The notes under the pieces: model-generated | Databases searched by the model: none | What the model was told of the DNA's origin: nothing | What the model saw: the letters and a program-made list of their open reading frames with translations, nothing else | In this document: positions 34,793-42,609 of the stretch, piece after piece | Position numbering within the stretch: the first letter of the stretch is position 1 | Layout of the letters: each line of letters opens with the position of its first letter | Source of the DNA: CALWZE01 sp036644375 | Lineage (GTDB): Bacteria > Bacillota > Clostridia > Oscillospirales > Ruminococcaceae | DNA length: 64,000 nt | Assembly: GCA_036644375.1 (NCBI GenBank) | Contig: JAVXQD010000005.1 | Span: 18,019 to 82,018, forward strand | Reading direction: 5' to 3' | Program-made: the position numbers and the translations under genes

Positions 34793-35557
34793 CTATAGAA
34801 TTTCTATTCTTTTCAGTGCCATCCTGACACCATTGACTATATTTGAATCATCGGGGAGCCCGACAACGCTCTCCCCTTTGATATCAAAAGACGATAGATT
34901 TCGGTCATCCTCTATGTACGCGAGAACCGGTATGTCCCCTGTGTCAATATACTCGACAAGTGACATGTCTGTGATGCGATTAATTACAGCGCCGACCTTC
35001 TCGTACATTATAAGCTCGTCGGCGACCCTTTTTATGGTCTGAATGACCTGCGTGCCTTTTTTGCTCGGATCGGTCACAAGCAGCAGGTGTGTGACCTTTT
35101 CCATCACCCTGCGGTTTATCTGTTCAATGCCCGCCTCACCGTCTATCACGACATAGTCAAAGTCCTCAGCCAACAGACTTATGACCTCCTTGAGATATGT
35201 GTTCACCGCGCAGTAGCAGCCCGCCGCCTCCGGTCTGCCTATCGCGAGAAAGGCAAAGCCCTCATTTTCGACCATGGTGTCAAATATTCTGAATCTCGCC
35301 TCGCCGAGTATCTCGGTCGCATTTTTTCCTCCTCGATTTTCGACGCTCGCGAGGATATCCTTTCGGATATCGTCAATTGTCTGAACCACATTGACGCCCA
35401 AAGCCGTCGAAAGGCCGATTGCGGGGTCGGCGTCAATCGCCAGTATTTTTTTGTCCGGATAATTTTCCACAAGCAATTTTATAATTATTGCGGAAATAGA
35501 TGTCTTGCCGACACCGCCCTTGCCTGCAACCGTTATAATCTTTGTCAGACCGTCCAT
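34793..35557 (-). CDS. CooC-like P-loop ATPase with CxC metal motif
   Basis: A 254-aa MinD/ParA-type ATPase. The deviant Walker A GKGGVGKT is at residues 12-19, switch I/II are ILAIDADPAIG and YVVIDGEAGIE, and Cys114/Cys116 form GCYCAVN. In CooC, the ATPase that loads nickel into carbon monoxide dehydrogenase, the same CxC pair binds metal at the dimer interface. The ATG at 35557 is chosen for AAGGAG upstream. No CODH catalytic subunit is in the window, so here it may mature the dehydratase-like double cluster or the ACS-like protein. It is the first enzyme gene of the operon. Confidence 0.88.
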   Translation of the reverse strand: MDGLTKIITVAGKGGVGKTSISAIIIKLLVENYPDKKILAIDADPAIGLSTALGVNVVQTIDDIRKDILASVENRGGKNATEILGEARFRIFDTMVENEGFAFLAIGRPEAAGCYCAVNTYLKEVISLLAEDFDYVVIDGEAGIEQINRRVMEKVTHLLLVTDPSKKGTQVIQTIKRVADELIMYEKVGAVINRITDMSLVEYIDTGDIPVLAYIEDDRNLSSFDIKGESVVGLPDDSNIVNGVRMALKRIEIL

Positions 35558-35750
35558 TTTTAAAGCTCCTTGCCAAAATTCAGTCATATTCATTTCTATG
35601 CGTACAAGCAGTTTTACATTCCTGTTATTTCATCCCTGATTCGCGCCTAAGCTGTGCGCATAAAGCTTTGATACCGCGCGTTTTTTGCGCCGCTGCCGCG
35701 AGCTTTGCCGCCGCTCAGCTGCATTCGCTCAAGCCGAAGCGCCCGTCTTT

Positions 35751-35785
35751 GTCAGAAATTTAACCCTGTGTCAGTCCGACTGACA
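35751..35785 (-). promoter_or_regulatory. Candidate TetR operator: 17-bp perfect palindrome
   Basis: TGTCAGTC (35769-35776), one central C, and GACTGACA (35778-35785) form a perfect palindrome between the TetR gene and the CooC-like gene. A further TGTCAG half-site lies at 35751-35756. Size and symmetry fit TetR-family sites. No promoter of good quality was found in the 35558-35862 gap, so the operon may also be read through from tetR. Confidence 0.6.
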
Positions 35786-35862
35786 TCTAAGGCGCGCACA
35801 AAATTCCAAAAGCACTCTGCACGTGATAACTGCGCTTGCCCAATCGGGCGTTTATACCGATA

Positions 35863-36498
35863 TCAGCGGTTCGCGAGATAATCGCCAATCATTTTGCAGT
35901 AGCTCTCAAGCTGTTTTTGTCTGTCTATTTTTTTGGTTTCAGAGCCCATGCTGTCCAATGCCATCTTCTGCATCAGTCCGAGCATTGAGCTGTATATGTT
36001 GTAGTACGCCGATTCTATATCGATGTCTCTGCGAAGAGTACCGTCCTTTATTCCGAGTCTTATCGCCTTTGAAAAGGGTGCGCTGAAGCTCTCGTATTCC
36101 ACCGGAGGACGGTTAATCACGTCCTTTTCTATGCCGTTTTTGTAGAGATACAGCTCAGCCTCCTGCCCGAATATCAGCATTTTAGGCTCATATTTGAAGA
36201 TATCGGCATATAGCAGCAATATTGCTTCAACCTGTTCAATTCCGCTGAGATGCGCCATTGCGTTTGTTGACAGCGCATTTTCTATACGCAAAACCGTCCT
36301 GTCCCAAAACAGATATGCAGTGCTGAGCACTATATCCGCCTTATTAGAAAAATAGCGATATACGGTGCGCTCCGCAAGTCCTGACTTTTTTGCGATATCG
36401 GAAATCTTGGTGTTTTCTATGCTGTTTTCCGCAAAGCATATAAGCGCCTGCTCAATGACCGTGCGCTTGTTTTGCTCTCTTATTTGTTCAAGGGACAT
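35863..36498 (-). CDS. TetR/AcrR family transcriptional regulator
   Basis: A 211-aa regulator with an N-terminal helix-turn-helix (about residues 10-55: TKISDIAKKSGLAERTVYRYFSNKADIV) and a variable helical ligand domain. The recognition helix segment is typical of TetR. It precedes the dehydratase-like operon in the same orientation, with a palindrome between them, so it probably controls that operon in response to a substrate or product. AAGGA precedes the ATG at 36498, and its own promoter is at 36552-36580. Ligand unknown. Confidence 0.9.
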   Translation of the reverse strand: MSLEQIREQNKRTVIEQALICFAENSIENTKISDIAKKSGLAERTVYRYFSNKADIVLSTAYLFWDRTVLRIENALSTNAMAHLSGIEQVEAILLLYADIFKYEPKMLIFGQEAELYLYKNGIEKDVINRPPVEYESFSAPFSKAIRLGIKDGTLRRDIDIESAYYNIYSSMLGLMQKMALDSMGSETKKIDRQKQLESYCKMIGDYLANR

Positions 36499-36551
36499 GT
36501 CTTTTCCTTATAAACCGACATCGTTTTTTATCTGTCAAACTTGCTTTTTAC

Positions 36552-36580
36552 ATTATATACAATTAAAAACTAAATTTCAA
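36552..36580 (-). promoter_or_regulatory. Promoter of the tetR gene
   Basis: TTGAAA (36580-36575) and TATAAT (36557-36552) with a 17-base spacer on the minus strand. The leader is about 47 bases. A TGTCAAAC sequence in the leader resembles half of the downstream palindrome, which may mean autoregulation. Confidence 0.72.
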
Positions 36581-36690
36581 TCACATTTTTATCAATTCGA
36601 CATAAACACGTAAATTCTCAACGCTATTGTGCCAATATGCAAATAAAAAGCACGCATGGCATTGCGATCAGAGAGATAATTTGCATAAAC

Positions 36691-36731
36691 AAACCGGCGC
36701 ACCTGCCTCAAAAGGTCGGTGCGCCGGGTTT
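36691..36731 (-). terminator. Intrinsic terminator of the HPt gene
   Basis: CCGGCGCACC (from 36694) pairs with GGTGCGCCGG (36718-36727), a GC-rich stem followed by T-rich sequence on the minus strand. Confidence 0.75.
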
Positions 36732-36741
36732 GAAAGATCAA

Positions 36742-37083
36742 TTAAAACAGCTTCTTCAGCCTGCTGAACTCTTTGCTCACTTCTGAAATACTGTTGTCAA
36801 TATCGCCGTAATCATGATTGCGCAGCTTTTCCACCATGGCGGTGAGAGCTTCGTAAACAGGGGTAAGACCCATGTTGCCCGCTACTCCCTTGAGTGTATG
36901 AGCATAGTCAAATGCCTGCGCATAATCACCTCTTGCAACAGCGGCCTCGAGCTCTTCAAATGCGGGATCGACGAGAAAGCTTTCAAGGCAGGTCGCGTAC
37001 AGTTCCTCATCATTCATAAATCTGTTCATTGTGCCGCTTACGTCCGCTCCGTATCTCAGCAAAATATCAACAAGCTCGCTCAT
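36742..37083 (-). CDS. Stand-alone HPt phosphotransfer protein
   Basis: A 113-aa all-helical protein with the HPt signature AHTLKGVAGNMGL; the histidine in AHTLKG is the phospho-acceptor. HPt proteins relay phosphate between a hybrid histidine kinase and a response regulator, but none is encoded nearby, so its partners are elsewhere. The start at 37083 is chosen for AGGGGG upstream; 12 further codons in frame upstream cover that site. It lies downstream of the SPOCS gene on the same strand, with its own terminator. Confidence 0.88.
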   Translation of the reverse strand: MSELVDILLRYGADVSGTMNRFMNDEELYATCLESFLVDPAFEELEAAVARGDYAQAFDYAHTLKGVAGNMGLTPVYEALTAMVEKLRNHDYGDIDNSISEVSKEFSRLKKLF

Positions 37084-37212
37084 TGTGTTTTTCCCCCTCA
37101 TTAATATCCGTTTAAACACCTAAGGATTTACTGTTGAGGTAATGCTAACATACTCTGTGGTCAAATGCAATTATGTGACGCCTGTTTTATTCGCTTTTTC
37201 TTTTCTCTGTGC

Positions 37213-38730
37213 TTAACTCACAATAGGAATCAGAAGTGTCTGCGGTTTTTCAAAATGCTCGGGTTCAATCTCTGCTGCGCAGGATATCTCATCTGGAGAG
37301 GTGTTGAAGCGCTTCGCAATTTCCCACACTCCTTCACCGGCATCGGCATAATAGACCACCAGCGCGGCATTGGGCCCGTGCTTGAGATTCAGCGCGTCCG
37401 ATTTTATTTCCTTGATTGCGGTGAGCTTTTGAACCTCTATCGCCGTGCCGAAAATAATGCCCTCGCATTTTACGTTTATCATGCTGCCGCTCTCCACACA
37501 TTCAAGCACGGTGAACAGCGTCTGAAACTCACAGTATTGTGTTCCGCCCGACTTGAAATTTGCGGGCACCGAAAACTCAAAGCTCTGCTCATATGCGTTA
37601 ATTTCACCCGATGCATCGCACATTACGCAGCACAGCACAGCTTTGCCGGATATGGTCGCGGCGGCATCTGAGGATATGCACTCGCACTCGTCGCCGACGA
37701 TGAAAAAATCCACAAGACTCATATCATTTTTTTCGAAACCGAACCTCACGCCGAAGCTTTCCGAAATCGGCTTGGCAAGCACGCAGCAATTTACGGGCTG
37801 AGAGGCCGAAATAAGCTCTGATTTGGTCGAAAAGGCATCTGTCAGAATTGTGGCATTCTGCCTCTGATACAGCCTCAGCTCAATGGTGCAGGTCACATTT
37901 GCGTCTGCATTTCCGTCATCCTCAACCGAGGCATTGCTCGATATTGTGCTCACAGCAGCAGTCGCTGTGTAGTCACCGTCGGGAGCGCTGATATCCATGA
38001 CCTGGTTAAAGGGCAGATTAAAGCCCACGCGTTTTATTCTGTATTCCTCCTCGGTGGAAATATCAAATGCGAGCTGCATATTGACATATCCGCCTATGAT
38101 TGCGCGCCCGCTCTCGATGCTCACGGTCTCGGCAACCGCCGCTGCATCGCATCTGAGCAGCGTCGGGTTTTCGCTCTGCTCATAATCAACGCTCAGTGTC
38201 TCCTCTATCGAAAATTGCTTTTCCTCGCAGACTATCTCCTTTTCAAAACTGAGATCGCTCTGCTTTTGATATGCGCCCTCGCCCTCTATGCGGCTCACCG
38301 CCTCAAAGGGATATTGCGAAATTACCTTTATTGCGAGATTTACCGTACCCCGCGCATCAATCTTTCTCTGATTGACCGCCCTGCAGTTCAAAAAGCCCAT
38401 ATTTGCCCTGCAAAATATGGTGTATGATTCTCCTATTGTGCTGCCGAGATCTACCTGCTTCGAAAACGGAAGCTTTTGTGAGATAGCGCAAATGCGCTTG
38501 TCGTCGCCCGATTGATAGATAACCGTCAGCTTGACATATCCGTCAATTGTCGCGCGCGAACCGGATGCGATTTTTTGCACAATAATCGGCTGAGCTTTGG
38601 TCTTTACGATTTTGAACACCTCAGGCTGGTATTCCGGAATGTTAAAATCCCCCTCGACCGACTGTTCCACGGCGATATCGCAAAGCAGCTCATTAATGGA
38701 AAGCGAATCTGTTATTGAGCTTATTTCCAT
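37213..38730 (-). CDS. SPOCS (DUF3794) and LysM domain protein, SipL-like
   Basis: A 505-aa soluble protein. Residues about 10-420 hold repeated beta-rich SPOCS/DUF3794 units (for example SRATIDGYVKLTVIYQS, ATISGKAVLCC and KLPFSKQVDLG-type segments). The C-terminus (about 455-503) is a LysM domain ending QTLLIPIVS. This arrangement matches SipL of Clostridioides difficile, which binds SpoIVA during assembly of the spore coat, so a sporulation role is likely. GGGGGAAAA precedes the ATG. No signal peptide is seen, consistent with mother-cell cytoplasm. Confidence 0.85.
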   Translation of the reverse strand: MEISSITDSLSINELLCDIAVEQSVEGDFNIPEYQPEVFKIVKTKAQPIIVQKIASGSRATIDGYVKLTVIYQSGDDKRICAISQKLPFSKQVDLGSTIGESYTIFCRANMGFLNCRAVNQRKIDARGTVNLAIKVISQYPFEAVSRIEGEGAYQKQSDLSFEKEIVCEEKQFSIEETLSVDYEQSENPTLLRCDAAAVAETVSIESGRAIIGGYVNMQLAFDISTEEEYRIKRVGFNLPFNQVMDISAPDGDYTATAAVSTISSNASVEDDGNADANVTCTIELRLYQRQNATILTDAFSTKSELISASQPVNCCVLAKPISESFGVRFGFEKNDMSLVDFFIVGDECECISSDAAATISGKAVLCCVMCDASGEINAYEQSFEFSVPANFKSGGTQYCEFQTLFTVLECVESGSMINVKCEGIIFGTAIEVQKLTAIKEIKSDALNLKHGPNAALVVYYADAGEGVWEIAKRFNTSPDEISCAAEIEPEHFEKPQTLLIPIVS

Positions 38731-38810
38731 GGTTTTTCCCCCTTGATATTTTCATAGCTTTTCCATAACACTATATTCTTTCGGCATCGGTTATATGCCG
38801 CGCCCGAGAG

Positions 38811-38845
38811 TATAAAAAAGCGGAGCTGCACTTTGGCAGCTCCGA
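38811..38845 (-). terminator. Intrinsic terminator after spoVM
   Basis: GGAGCTGC (38822-38829) and GCAGCTCC (38836-38843) form a perfect 8-bp stem with a six-base loop, followed on the minus strand by six T residues. Confidence 0.88.
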
Positions 38846-38890
38846 CAAAATCAGCGTTGAACACAGTATCATCCCGCGCAGAAATCAATT

Positions 38891-38977
38891 CTATGTCTCG
38901 TCGCTTTTCTTAATCCCGAATATCAACCTCAGAAGTCCGCTTATAAGCTTAGGACTTTTTACCACTATAATCTGCAT
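38891..38977 (-). CDS. spoVM: Stage V sporulation protein SpoVM (28-aa micropeptide)
   Basis: The frame encodes MQIIVVKSPKLISGLLRLIF followed by GIKKSDET. It matches B. subtilis SpoVM (26 aa, an amphipathic helix beginning MKFYTIKLPKFLGG) in length, the KxPK start, the conserved G-x-x-R core and the basic tail. SpoVM recognises the convex forespore membrane and anchors SpoIVA to start coat assembly. GGAGGAG lies seven bases before the ATG, and a strong terminator follows. It sits downstream of rsgA, as spoVM does in Bacillus, and beside the SPOCS/SipL-like gene, whose product also acts with SpoIVA. Confidence 0.88.
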   Translation of the reverse strand: MQIIVVKSPKLISGLLRLIFGIKKSDET

Positions 38978-38994
38978 AATACTCTCCTCCGTAA

Positions 38995-39138
38995 TCATGA
39001 TTTGTACAGCAGCCCTATCAGCAGAACCGCACAGCACAAGCTAATCACCGCAAACGTCGGCGCATACATGCCGAACACCGCTCCTGCCACAAATACCGTC
39101 CCGTTTGCCATGTTCATTGTTGTTCTTCTGCTGCGCAT
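38995..39138 (-). CDS. Small hypothetical membrane protein upstream of spoVM
   Basis: A 47-aa protein with one long hydrophobic segment (TVFVAGAVFGMYAPTFAVIS followed by LCCAVLLIGLLYKS, perhaps a hairpin). ATG at 39138 is preferred because AGGGGG lies about nine bases upstream; the frame could extend to 39204 (69 aa). The stop is 17 bases before the spoVM start, so the two are probably cotranscribed. Function unknown; a sporulation membrane role is only suggested by position. Confidence 0.5.
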   Translation of the reverse strand: MRSRRTTMNMANGTVFVAGAVFGMYAPTFAVISLCCAVLLIGLLYKS

Positions 39139-39220
39139 ATCAAACGCCCCCTGTTCAGCTGATTCAAGCGCCCGGTCTGACACATTATATACAAAAGCAG
39201 CCATATGTGTGCTAAAACAG

Positions 39221-39248
39221 AAAAAAGAGCGCCGTTTGCGCCCTTTTT
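39221..39248 (-). terminator. Terminator in the gap after rsgA
   Basis: GAGCGC (39227-39232) and GCGCCC (39238-39243) pair (one G-T), followed by six T residues on the minus strand. The 39205-39485 gap otherwise contains only a weak TTGACA/AATAAA promoter-like pair (39307-39279) and no convincing gene. Confidence 0.6.
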
Positions 39249-39485
39249 GATACAGATATCCGCAAAATCGCAGACCTGTTTATTCCACACGCGGCCGTGA
39301 TTGTCAATTCTCCGCTGTTTGATTCATTGCTTTTTACCGTGAGCGCGCCTGTGCTCTTGTGCCGCTTGTTTGGCGGCGGCAATCGCAAAGCATTTTTTCC
39401 TGTATTTTATCGTGTTCGTCAATAAGCTTGAGCATTGCCGTCAATTGCCATTGCTCTTATCTTTCGGGACGCCATGGCTTCGGTA

Positions 39486-40376
39486 TTAATATTTATTGCT
39501 CTCGTTTTCTCTGGCTTTTTGATACATCGCAACATAGCTTTCATGCCGACTCTTTTCGATTTTGCCCTCGTTGACCGCCTCAAGTACCGCGCAGCCCTTT
39601 TCCACCGTGTGTGAGCAGCTCGTATAATAGCAGCTGTTGAGATAAGGCTCAAACTCAGTGAAGCAGTTCGCGATTTCATCCTTCACAATCAGTGTGGAAT
39701 GCTCGAAATCCACAGCCGAAAAGCCGGGAGTATCCGCTATAAAGCCACCCTCAAACTCAAATAGCTCAACGGCGCGAGTGGTGTGCTTTCCGCGTCCGAG
39801 TTTTTTGCTTGTCACCCCTGTTTCAAGCTCAAGTGACGGGCAGAGCTGATTCATAAGCGTGGATTTTCCGACACCGCTGTTGCCGATGAATACACAGAGG
39901 CTGTCCCTTGCCTGATCCCGAATCTCCGCAAATCCGCAGCTCTCGTCTGCCCTGAGGTCGATTACCCTATATCCGGCATGGGTGTATACCGACACAAAAT
40001 CCTCCGCCGAAGCGATATCGGTTTTTGTCAGAACAAGTATCGGTTTGATTTTGTTTTTACAGGATATCGCAATAAGCTTGTCGAGCACCAGAATATTGGG
40101 TTTCGGATCGCAGGAGGACACCACCAAAAACAGCTTGTCGACATTTGTGATGGGAGGTCTTGCAAAGCAGTTTTTTCGCGGCTCGATATCAGCAACCATA
40201 TATCCGCTTTGATCACCCTCGACGGTGACCCTGTCCCCTGCAAGCGGAGTTATCCCGCGTCTGCGGAATATGCCCTTCGCCCTGCACTCCAATACGCCAT
40301 CGGCGGTTTTTACATAGTAAAAACCGCCGATGCCCTTTAATATAATTCCGTTCAAAATAATCCCGTTATAGCTCAT
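39486..40376 (-). CDS. rsgA: Ribosome small-subunit-dependent GTPase A
   Basis: A 296-aa circularly permuted GTPase that helps late 30S assembly. Order: OB-fold (about 1-70), GTPase motifs in permuted order (G4 LTKTDI, then G1 GNSGVGKST, G3 DTPGF), and a C-terminal zinc finger (CYYTSCSHTVEKGC). The upstream AAGGAG is only four bases from the ATG and the gap to the PASTA kinase gene is ten bases, so they are cotranscribed, as in Bacillus (prpC-prkC-rsgA). The rpe and thiN genes that often follow are absent. Confidence 0.95.
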   Translation of the reverse strand: MSYNGIILNGIILKGIGGFYYVKTADGVLECRAKGIFRRRGITPLAGDRVTVEGDQSGYMVADIEPRKNCFARPPITNVDKLFLVVSSCDPKPNILVLDKLIAISCKNKIKPILVLTKTDIASAEDFVSVYTHAGYRVIDLRADESCGFAEIRDQARDSLCVFIGNSGVGKSTLMNQLCPSLELETGVTSKKLGRGKHTTRAVELFEFEGGFIADTPGFSAVDFEHSTLIVKDEIANCFTEFEPYLNSCYYTSCSHTVEKGCAVLEAVNEGKIEKSRHESYVAMYQKARENESNKY

Positions 40377-40386
40377 TTAGCTCCTT

Positions 40387-42558
40387 CTATGGCTTGGGGG
40401 TAACGGTCACCGCACATGTCGCGGTTTTGCCGTTTGCCGCTGCGGTTATTGTCGCGCTGCCCGCAGCAACACCAGTGACGAGTCCGTTGGCGTCTACCGT
40501 GGCAATTGCCGGATCGCTTGAAGACCACGCGACCGCTGAGGACGGGGTAACCGTCGCTGTCAGCTGCGTTGTCGCTCCCGCAGCTACCGACACGGCAGTC
40601 GGAGCAACCGAGATTGTTGCCGGGACGGTATTGCCGTAGCTCGAGCCTCCGCCGGTCGGCGCTGAAACCGACCCCGACACAAGGTTTATGGTAAATGACT
40701 GGAACAGATAGTCGCTCTTGCCCTTTACATAAATATCCAGCTTTCCGTCCGAGGTCGCCGTAAAGTCAACCTTGAACGCGCCGCCCGGAGTAGCCGCTAC
40801 CGGACCTGCCACCGTCGCACCGCCGAACACCGCATACACCTGATAAGCAGCTCCGTCCTCAACCTTGGTGGGCAGACCGGAAGCCGTTACGCTGAACGCC
40901 CGCGAGGTTATGCCCTTGCTCACCACAAGGTCAATGGATGTGTTCGATGCAACCTTTGAGCCCTCCGGAATGCTCTGACCGATAACCGTGCCGGCAGGCT
41001 TTTCATTGTCCTGCATGGTGACAACCCCGATTTGAAGCCCGTAGCTCGCAAGTGTGGTGTTTGCATCATACAGCATCATGTCTATGAACTTGGGCACGAT
41101 TGTGTCCGAGCTCATCGTGAGCGTGTTGACATATATTGTCACTTCGCCGCCTGTTTCTATTTCGGATCCCGCTATCGGAGATACCTGAACGATTTTGTTT
41201 GTCTCGTAGTTTTCGTCGGATACGGATTCCTGACGAACCACAAGTCCGAGATTGCGCAGCGCGACCTTGCCGTCGCCCGAGCTCATGCCCACAACATCGG
41301 GCACCGCGACAATCTCGACGCCCTTGCTGACAAAGAGAGTGATAGCACCGCTCTCCTTTATCTGCTTCGGAGGAAGCGGGCTTTGGTCGTACACCACTCC
41401 CACATCTGCCAGATTGTAATCCTCCACAACAGTGAATTTAAATGTTTTGTATGCCGCATCAGACTGAATCTCGACAAGTGTCTTGCCGACGAAATTTGGC
41501 AGCTCGACATCAATCTTTTCATTCTCCAAAAGTCCGAACGCAAAAAGCAGAAGTGCCACCGTGCTTATTACGCACGCAGCGGTCACGCCCAAAAGCAGCG
41601 CAATCGAAAGACTTCCCTTCTTTTTGGGTCCCTTTTCGCCTTTTTTCTTTTTTTGCGGCGCTGCGGATTTATCTATATATTTTGTCGGTGAGTTGTCGTC
41701 GGAAAAATACTTGTAGGCAAACACGATGCTCGGATTCTTTTTAAAATCATCGATGTCGCGCAGCATCTGGGACGCCGACTGATATCTCACATTCGGGTTC
41801 TTTGCCATCGCCTTCAGCGTGATTTCCTCAAGCGCCTCCGGAATTTCCGGCACAATGTCGCGCGGGCGCTTTGCGTTATCCGAAATCTGCTTAATCGCTA
41901 TTGACACAGCGCTGTCCGAGTCAAATGGCAGCTTGCCCGTCAGCATCTCATACATCATTATTCCGACGCTGTATAGGTCCGCCTTTGCGTCGGTTATGTC
42001 ACCCTTTGCCTGCTCAGGGCTTATATAGTGAACCGAACCGATGGTTTTGTCGGTTATTGTGCGCGTCTCGCTCCGCGAAAAGCGGGCGATTCCGAAATCC
42101 ATGACCTTTATCGAGCCGTCCTGCAAAAGCATGATGTTCTGCGGCTTGATGTCCCTGTGCACAATTCCGCGGTCATGAGCATGCTGTAATGCCCTCAATA
42201 TCTGGACGGTAAAGTGAACCGTATCCTTCCAGCTGAGCGGTTTTTTCCTCTCGATATAGTCCTTGAGCGTGATGCCGTCGATATATTCCATGACAATAAA
42301 CTGCACCGAATCCGAAAAGTTTACGTCAAAGACCTTGACAATGTTCGGGTGTGAAAGCAGCCCGATTGCCTTTGATTCGTTTTTAAAGCGGCGCACCAGC
42401 TCCTCGTTGTCAAGGAATTCCTCGCGCAAAATCTTTACGGCAACAATTCTATTCTCACGCAGATCCCGCGCTTTATATACGTTTGCCATTCCACCGGCGC
42501 CGATAAGCTCAATTATCTCATACCTGCCGTCAAGTTTTTTCCCGATATAGTCTATCAT
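40387..42558 (-). CDS. prkC: PASTA-domain Ser/Thr kinase with C-terminal Ig-like (Big_2) domain
   Basis: A 723-aa membrane kinase. Kinase domain about 10-275 with Lys42, HRD at 134-136 and DFG at 154-156; a Lys-rich juxtamembrane stretch; one transmembrane helix 316-343; three PASTA repeats (about 350-412, 415-478, 485-548) that sense cell-wall muropeptides; an uncharacterised beta-rich segment; and a Big_2-type Ig-like domain at 647-720 (SVAAGATTQLTATVTP, VTGVAAGSATITA). The last domain is not normal for PrkC and may bind wall polymers. It is 51 bases after the PP2C gene start region, its usual antagonist. Confidence 0.93.
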   Translation of the reverse strand: MIDYIGKKLDGRYEIIELIGAGGMANVYKARDLRENRIVAVKILREEFLDNEELVRRFKNESKAIGLLSHPNIVKVFDVNFSDSVQFIVMEYIDGITLKDYIERKKPLSWKDTVHFTVQILRALQHAHDRGIVHRDIKPQNIMLLQDGSIKVMDFGIARFSRSETRTITDKTIGSVHYISPEQAKGDITDAKADLYSVGIMMYEMLTGKLPFDSDSAVSIAIKQISDNAKRPRDIVPEIPEALEEITLKAMAKNPNVRYQSASQMLRDIDDFKKNPSIVFAYKYFSDDNSPTKYIDKSAAPQKKKKGEKGPKKKGSLSIALLLGVTAACVISTVALLLFAFGLLENEKIDVELPNFVGKTLVEIQSDAAYKTFKFTVVEDYNLADVGVVYDQSPLPPKQIKESGAITLFVSKGVEIVAVPDVVGMSSGDGKVALRNLGLVVRQESVSDENYETNKIVQVSPIAGSEIETGGEVTIYVNTLTMSSDTIVPKFIDMMLYDANTTLASYGLQIGVVTMQDNEKPAGTVIGQSIPEGSKVASNTSIDLVVSKGITSRAFSVTASGLPTKVEDGAAYQVYAVFGGATVAGPVAATPGGAFKVDFTATSDGKLDIYVKGKSDYLFQSFTINLVSGSVSAPTGGGSSYGNTVPATISVAPTAVSVAAGATTQLTATVTPSSAVAWSSSDPAIATVDANGLVTGVAAGSATITAAANGKTATCAVTVTPKP

Positions 42559-42609
42559 TTCATCCTCCGCATTTGCTGATTTGCGTAATCCTTAATCCGG
42601 TCAGCTGTG

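Noticed and set aside
39320..39460. Short frames (18 and 33 codons) between rsgA and the spoVM region
   Set aside because: No clear ribosome binding site or family; kept as gene-free gap.
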